This document shows, piece by piece, positions 7,198-10,000 of a stretch of 10,000 nucleotides of DNA. Made by a program: the position numbers and the translations under genes. The stretch is from Penaeus vannamei (taxonomy: Eukaryota > Arthropoda > Malacostraca > Decapoda > Penaeidae). Every line of letters begins with the position of its first letter. Position 1 is the first letter of the stretch. The notes under the pieces were generated by a model. The model did not search any database and was not told where the DNA came from. It saw nothing but the letters and a program-made list of their open reading frames with translations. The DNA lies in contig NC_091550.1 in assembly GCF_042767895.1 (NCBI RefSeq), positions 39,163,638-39,173,637 on the forward strand. The letters are read 5' to 3'.

Positions 7198-8320
7198 AAA
7201 CACAGGAAATTAAAATTACCCTGCCTTCTATGCTCTTGGCTGCAGCATAAAGTTTTCAAGCCTACTTTTGAAGGGCTATTTCTCCTTAACAAATGCAGCC
7301 AGGGACCAAACAAGTGCACAACTTAAACACAGAGACATCATCCATCTTGACATGAAGGGTGGTCTACCATGGCATGATAGGATATAATCCTGGCACAAAT
7401 GGGTTACGGACCCGCGAGATACATGGGCAATTTACGGTTTATATATAATTAGTAAATGATACCATGTTCATATATATAGAGAAAATATTACACAGAAGTA
7501 GTGCAATTAAAGAGTCTAAAAGATATCCACAAGAAAGAGGAGGAAAAAATTAAAATCATTTGCTTCCAATAGCGTCCATGTGCTCATTATTTCACATAAG
7601 CATTTACAGTTACAACTTATTATTTGCAAGTACAGTCTGCAGTGGATACCTAGCTACATGGTATACAATGTGTGGAGCTATCTTCTTGAAGTCCAAAGTC
7701 AACGAGAACTGAATGATGATGTACAGTACTCTAGTTTCTTCATATTCACAGAAACAACCAAAGTCACTACTGCACTAATTAAGGATATATATGCTAAATA
7801 TATGAAATATGTGCAGGCATTGTACATCAAAGAATTTAAAAATCATAACAGTTATGCTTTTTTGACTAGAAAAAGACTCCATTTGTATCTCTTTCCAGAA
7901 ATTAAAAATTATCAAAATCATAGAATATCTAGAGGCCACAGTACCTTTGCAAAGTTGCAAATGTACAGAGGAATTTTCTGCTCATGCTGCTTCTTTACAT
8001 GGCCTTTATCTGAACATATTTCTTGAATTTTCTTTTTTAAGTTTACTGACTTTTTGGCTTTTTCCTTAAATCTTATATCATTTAAGCTGACCAGAATTCT
8101 TCTTTTTGACAATGACCAGCTACAGGTTACACTGTGTTTACAGTTTACCTCTATGACCTGGCACTTGAGTTTCTTTGGGTGTATGATATTCCATCAGACT
8201 TCTAATTTGACTTGTGTTGTGAGTGTTGTAGTAGTTGATATCACAATGGCAAACTAGCACTTCAAGGTTATGACATAGTAATGGGGAAAGAATTTGGCCA
8301 TCATGAGTTACTACCTTGAA
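7198..8320. other. No supported gene
   Basis: AT-rich sequence with TA-rich patches near 7438-7480. The longest open frame (7580-8026, plus) would start at GTG. It has a composition typical of translated AT-rich noncoding DNA and no domain I recognise. I see no RNA gene and no further copy of the nearby repeats. Confidence 0.5.
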
Positions 8321-8450
8321 ATGTGTGATTTTATAAATTATGTCCTATTGCTAATTATTTCCCATGCTCTAGATGACCATCACGTCATGAAAAAAATTGG
8401 ATTGAGGAGAGGGTGATATGAACATATTGTCATGGAAAAATTTGGCTGAG
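8321..8450. repeat. Uninterrupted copy of the older repeat (empty-site paralogue)
   Basis: Positions 8321-8390 match 4611-4680, and 8379-8450 match 7126-7197, overlapping only in the 12-bp target sequence. This copy therefore shows the sequence before the retroelement inserted. It has the same orientation as the occupied copy. The family is not identified and no ORF or terminal inverted repeat is visible. Confidence 0.8.
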
Positions 8451-9100
8451 AGCCTGGGTGATGGGGAGTTGCTGTCATGAGAATTTCAGCTGAAGGCCAG
8501 CATAACTGAAATGACTCTCCATGAGTACATAAAACTGGTGGGTGACTAGACTCTGGGTATTTAAGATGGGGTCTTGCATCATGCCTATCAGGAATTGTGG
8601 AATGTACCAACTGTGAGCCATGACTGGAAGAGCACCAGATTCAGAGAGGACACTATATCCTTGCTCAAGATCCTATTCCTGCCCACCATGACTGGCAGCA
8701 CAGGTTGTATTACAGGAAATTTTATTAGAAAAAAAAAGAAGACTAATAACAAAAAAATTGCTTATTGTTATCATTCTTGGGAGATGATCAAAAGTGTGTG
8801 TAAGGAAAAGTCTATTATTATCTAGATACATAATATCAAATAACAAATAAAGACACTGAAAAAGACAAAAAAGCACTTATGCAGAAAGATAACAACATTG
8901 CAAAGGGGAGGCAAGGAGTCTTGACACCACCCATATGAATTTGTGTGTGCCCATCTTCTAAGCCATAGACCCATCAGAGTGGCCACTCAAGTAAGCCTAA
9001 TGGCAGTCAGTGAAGCATCCATATCCAAGACGCTTATTTTCCATTATCAATTTCCTATTCCACAGAATAATTAAAAGAAAACACGAGGAACTTCTTATAA
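8451..9100. other. No supported gene
   Basis: The sequence after 8450 is not shared with the other copy of the older repeat. Short open frames at 8380-8610 (minus) and 8574-8825 (plus) have no recognisable domain. The stretch 8915-9020 has a more even base composition and may be an old repeat fragment, but no second copy lies in the window. Confidence 0.4.
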
Positions 9101-9235
9101 ATTGTGTTCACAGACACAGCTTTATTGTTAACAGGAATAACAAGGAAATATTCACAATTGGATAATACCACACACTAATATATATACACCAAGGGTAAAT
9201 TCACCTCTTACAGGCTAAATTTTATGAAAGAGAAT
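9101..9235 (-). other. 3' UTR of the CMC1-like gene
   Basis: A short AT-rich segment from the TAG stop to the expected cleavage region just past the AATAAA at 9126-9121. The exact cleavage site cannot be read from sequence. Confidence 0.5.
9121..9126 (-). terminator. Poly(A) signal of the CMC1-like gene
   Basis: TTTATT on the plus strand reads AATAAA on the minus strand, about 110 bases after the stop codon. GT-rich sequence (TGTGTCTGTG) follows directly downstream on the minus strand, as expected of a downstream element. Confidence 0.6.
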
Positions 9236-9334
9236 CTAAAATCCTGTTGTTCCCAGTCTATTACGCTGTTTCTTTGTCAGGCCAGTTCTTCGGTATTCAG
9301 AGCGCTCCTCCAGGTATTTTTGAGTGCATAATTC
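9236..9334 (-). CDS. CMC1: CMC1-like cytochrome oxidase assembly protein, last coding exon
   Basis: On the minus strand an acceptor TTTTCCACCCACAG precedes position 9334. The exon is phase 0 and encodes 32 residues (start ELCTQKYLEERSEYRRTG, end RLGTTGF) before TAG at 9238-9236. Established: CMC1 is a small twin-Cx9C protein of the mitochondrial intermembrane space that helps cytochrome c oxidase assembly and stabilises an early COX1 intermediate. The C-x3-YL-x-ER-x2-[FY]R-x-TG pattern matches the end of CMC1 proteins as I know them, with the Cys being the last of the twin-Cx9C set. The earlier exons and the other three cysteines lie outside the window, so the call rests on this short match. 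Another short mitochondrial Cx9C protein is the main alternative. Confidence 0.6.
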   Translation of the reverse strand, partial: ELCTQKYLEERSEYRRTGLTKKQRNRLGTTGF

Positions 9335-10000
9335 CTGTGGGTGGAAAAGTAACAAAATATCATATAGAAAAGTAAATCAGATGTAAAAGGGAAAATAAAC
9401 ACTTGATAATACCAACTTCTTAAAACATATGATAATTCAGGAAGCCAAATGCACATCAGACTAATATCAAGGGAGATTACATAACTTTTACAACTGTATT
9501 TTCATAGCTCTCATCACATAGAAAATATCCTAGAAATTTGTCTTTAAAGAACAAATAAGAAATGCAGTTCCTTATACACTATTATCACAAGTGGTAATCA
9601 CACAAGTTGAAATTCATAAATTATATTGCTAAATCTATTAAACAACTTGAGAGGATGAGCATCTAATCTTTCTCTATTTTTTCCATAATATGATTTTTGG
9701 AGATTTGTTTAGATAAAATAATAGAACAAAGAAATGCAAACACTATGTGTTGTTTTTTTACCCTTTGTAAGTTAGTATATGTACAGTCCATTGTGAATTT
9801 TGTTGCACACACATGGTTTCACAAGGGATACTCTACCAAGGAGTCAAATTGTATCCCTAAATGACCTCATCTACTTTCTAAATTCCTTGATTTTTTAATG
9901 TTTTTCTCTAAAGCAATTAAAATCAATATCGTTATCATTATTATTATTACTACAATGTTATTAACATGCTAATATCATAAAAAAGAAAGAGTTATAAAGG
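9335..10000 (-). other. Intron of the CMC1-like gene, continuing beyond the window
   Basis: The region upstream of the CMC1-like exon on the minus strand is AT-rich and has no further exon I can support. A short ATT run lies at about 9937-9949. The donor side must lie beyond 10000. Confidence 0.45.

Noticed and set aside
7580..8026. Open frame of 148 codons on the plus strand
   Set aside because: It starts at GTG in a eukaryotic setting and has no domain, no splice context and the composition of translated AT-rich noncoding DNA.
1..10000. tRNA, rRNA or CRISPR array
   Set aside because: No tRNA cloverleaf, rRNA core sequence or regularly spaced repeat-spacer pattern was seen on either strand.

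Overview
This is a eukaryotic, AT-rich window with intron-interrupted genes. It is most likely arthropod, and the style of the retroelement and proteins suggests a decapod crustacean (shrimp, crab or crayfish). That species-level guess rests on recalled similarity, not on a search. No bacterial or phage features are present.

Layout: positions 1-2536 hold the last four coding exons (+ strand) of an SLC6-type, sodium-coupled transporter, possibly the orthologue of Drosophila bedraggled. The first two exons encode the last two membrane helices. The last two encode a long cytoplasmic tail with four PPxY motifs. The third intron appears to use a GC donor, with a competing GT donor four bases downstream. 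A long AT-rich 3' UTR follows, with candidate poly(A) signals up to about 4571.

From about 4681 to 7125 a decayed non-LTR-like retroelement lies on the minus strand. It is bounded by identical 12-bp target-site duplications. It carries a broken gag-like ORF1 (RRM-like region, three CCHC-type knuckles, Ser/Pro-rich tail) but no reverse transcriptase. It inserted into an older, unnamed repeat. A second, uninterrupted copy of that repeat lies at 8321-8450 and matches the two flanks joined together, so it serves as a natural empty-site control.

Positions 7198-9100 contain no gene I can support. At 9236-9334 (minus strand) is the last coding exon of a small mitochondrial protein resembling CMC1, a twin-Cx9C cytochrome oxidase assembly factor, with its poly(A) signal at 9121-9126. 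The transporter and the CMC1-like gene are therefore convergent, and the retroelement lies in the space between their 3' ends.

I see no new multi-gene system. The points most worth a second look are the nested insertion with its in-window empty site, the ORF1-only structure of the element, the tandem GC/GT donor that would switch the transporter's tail, and the four PPxY motifs.
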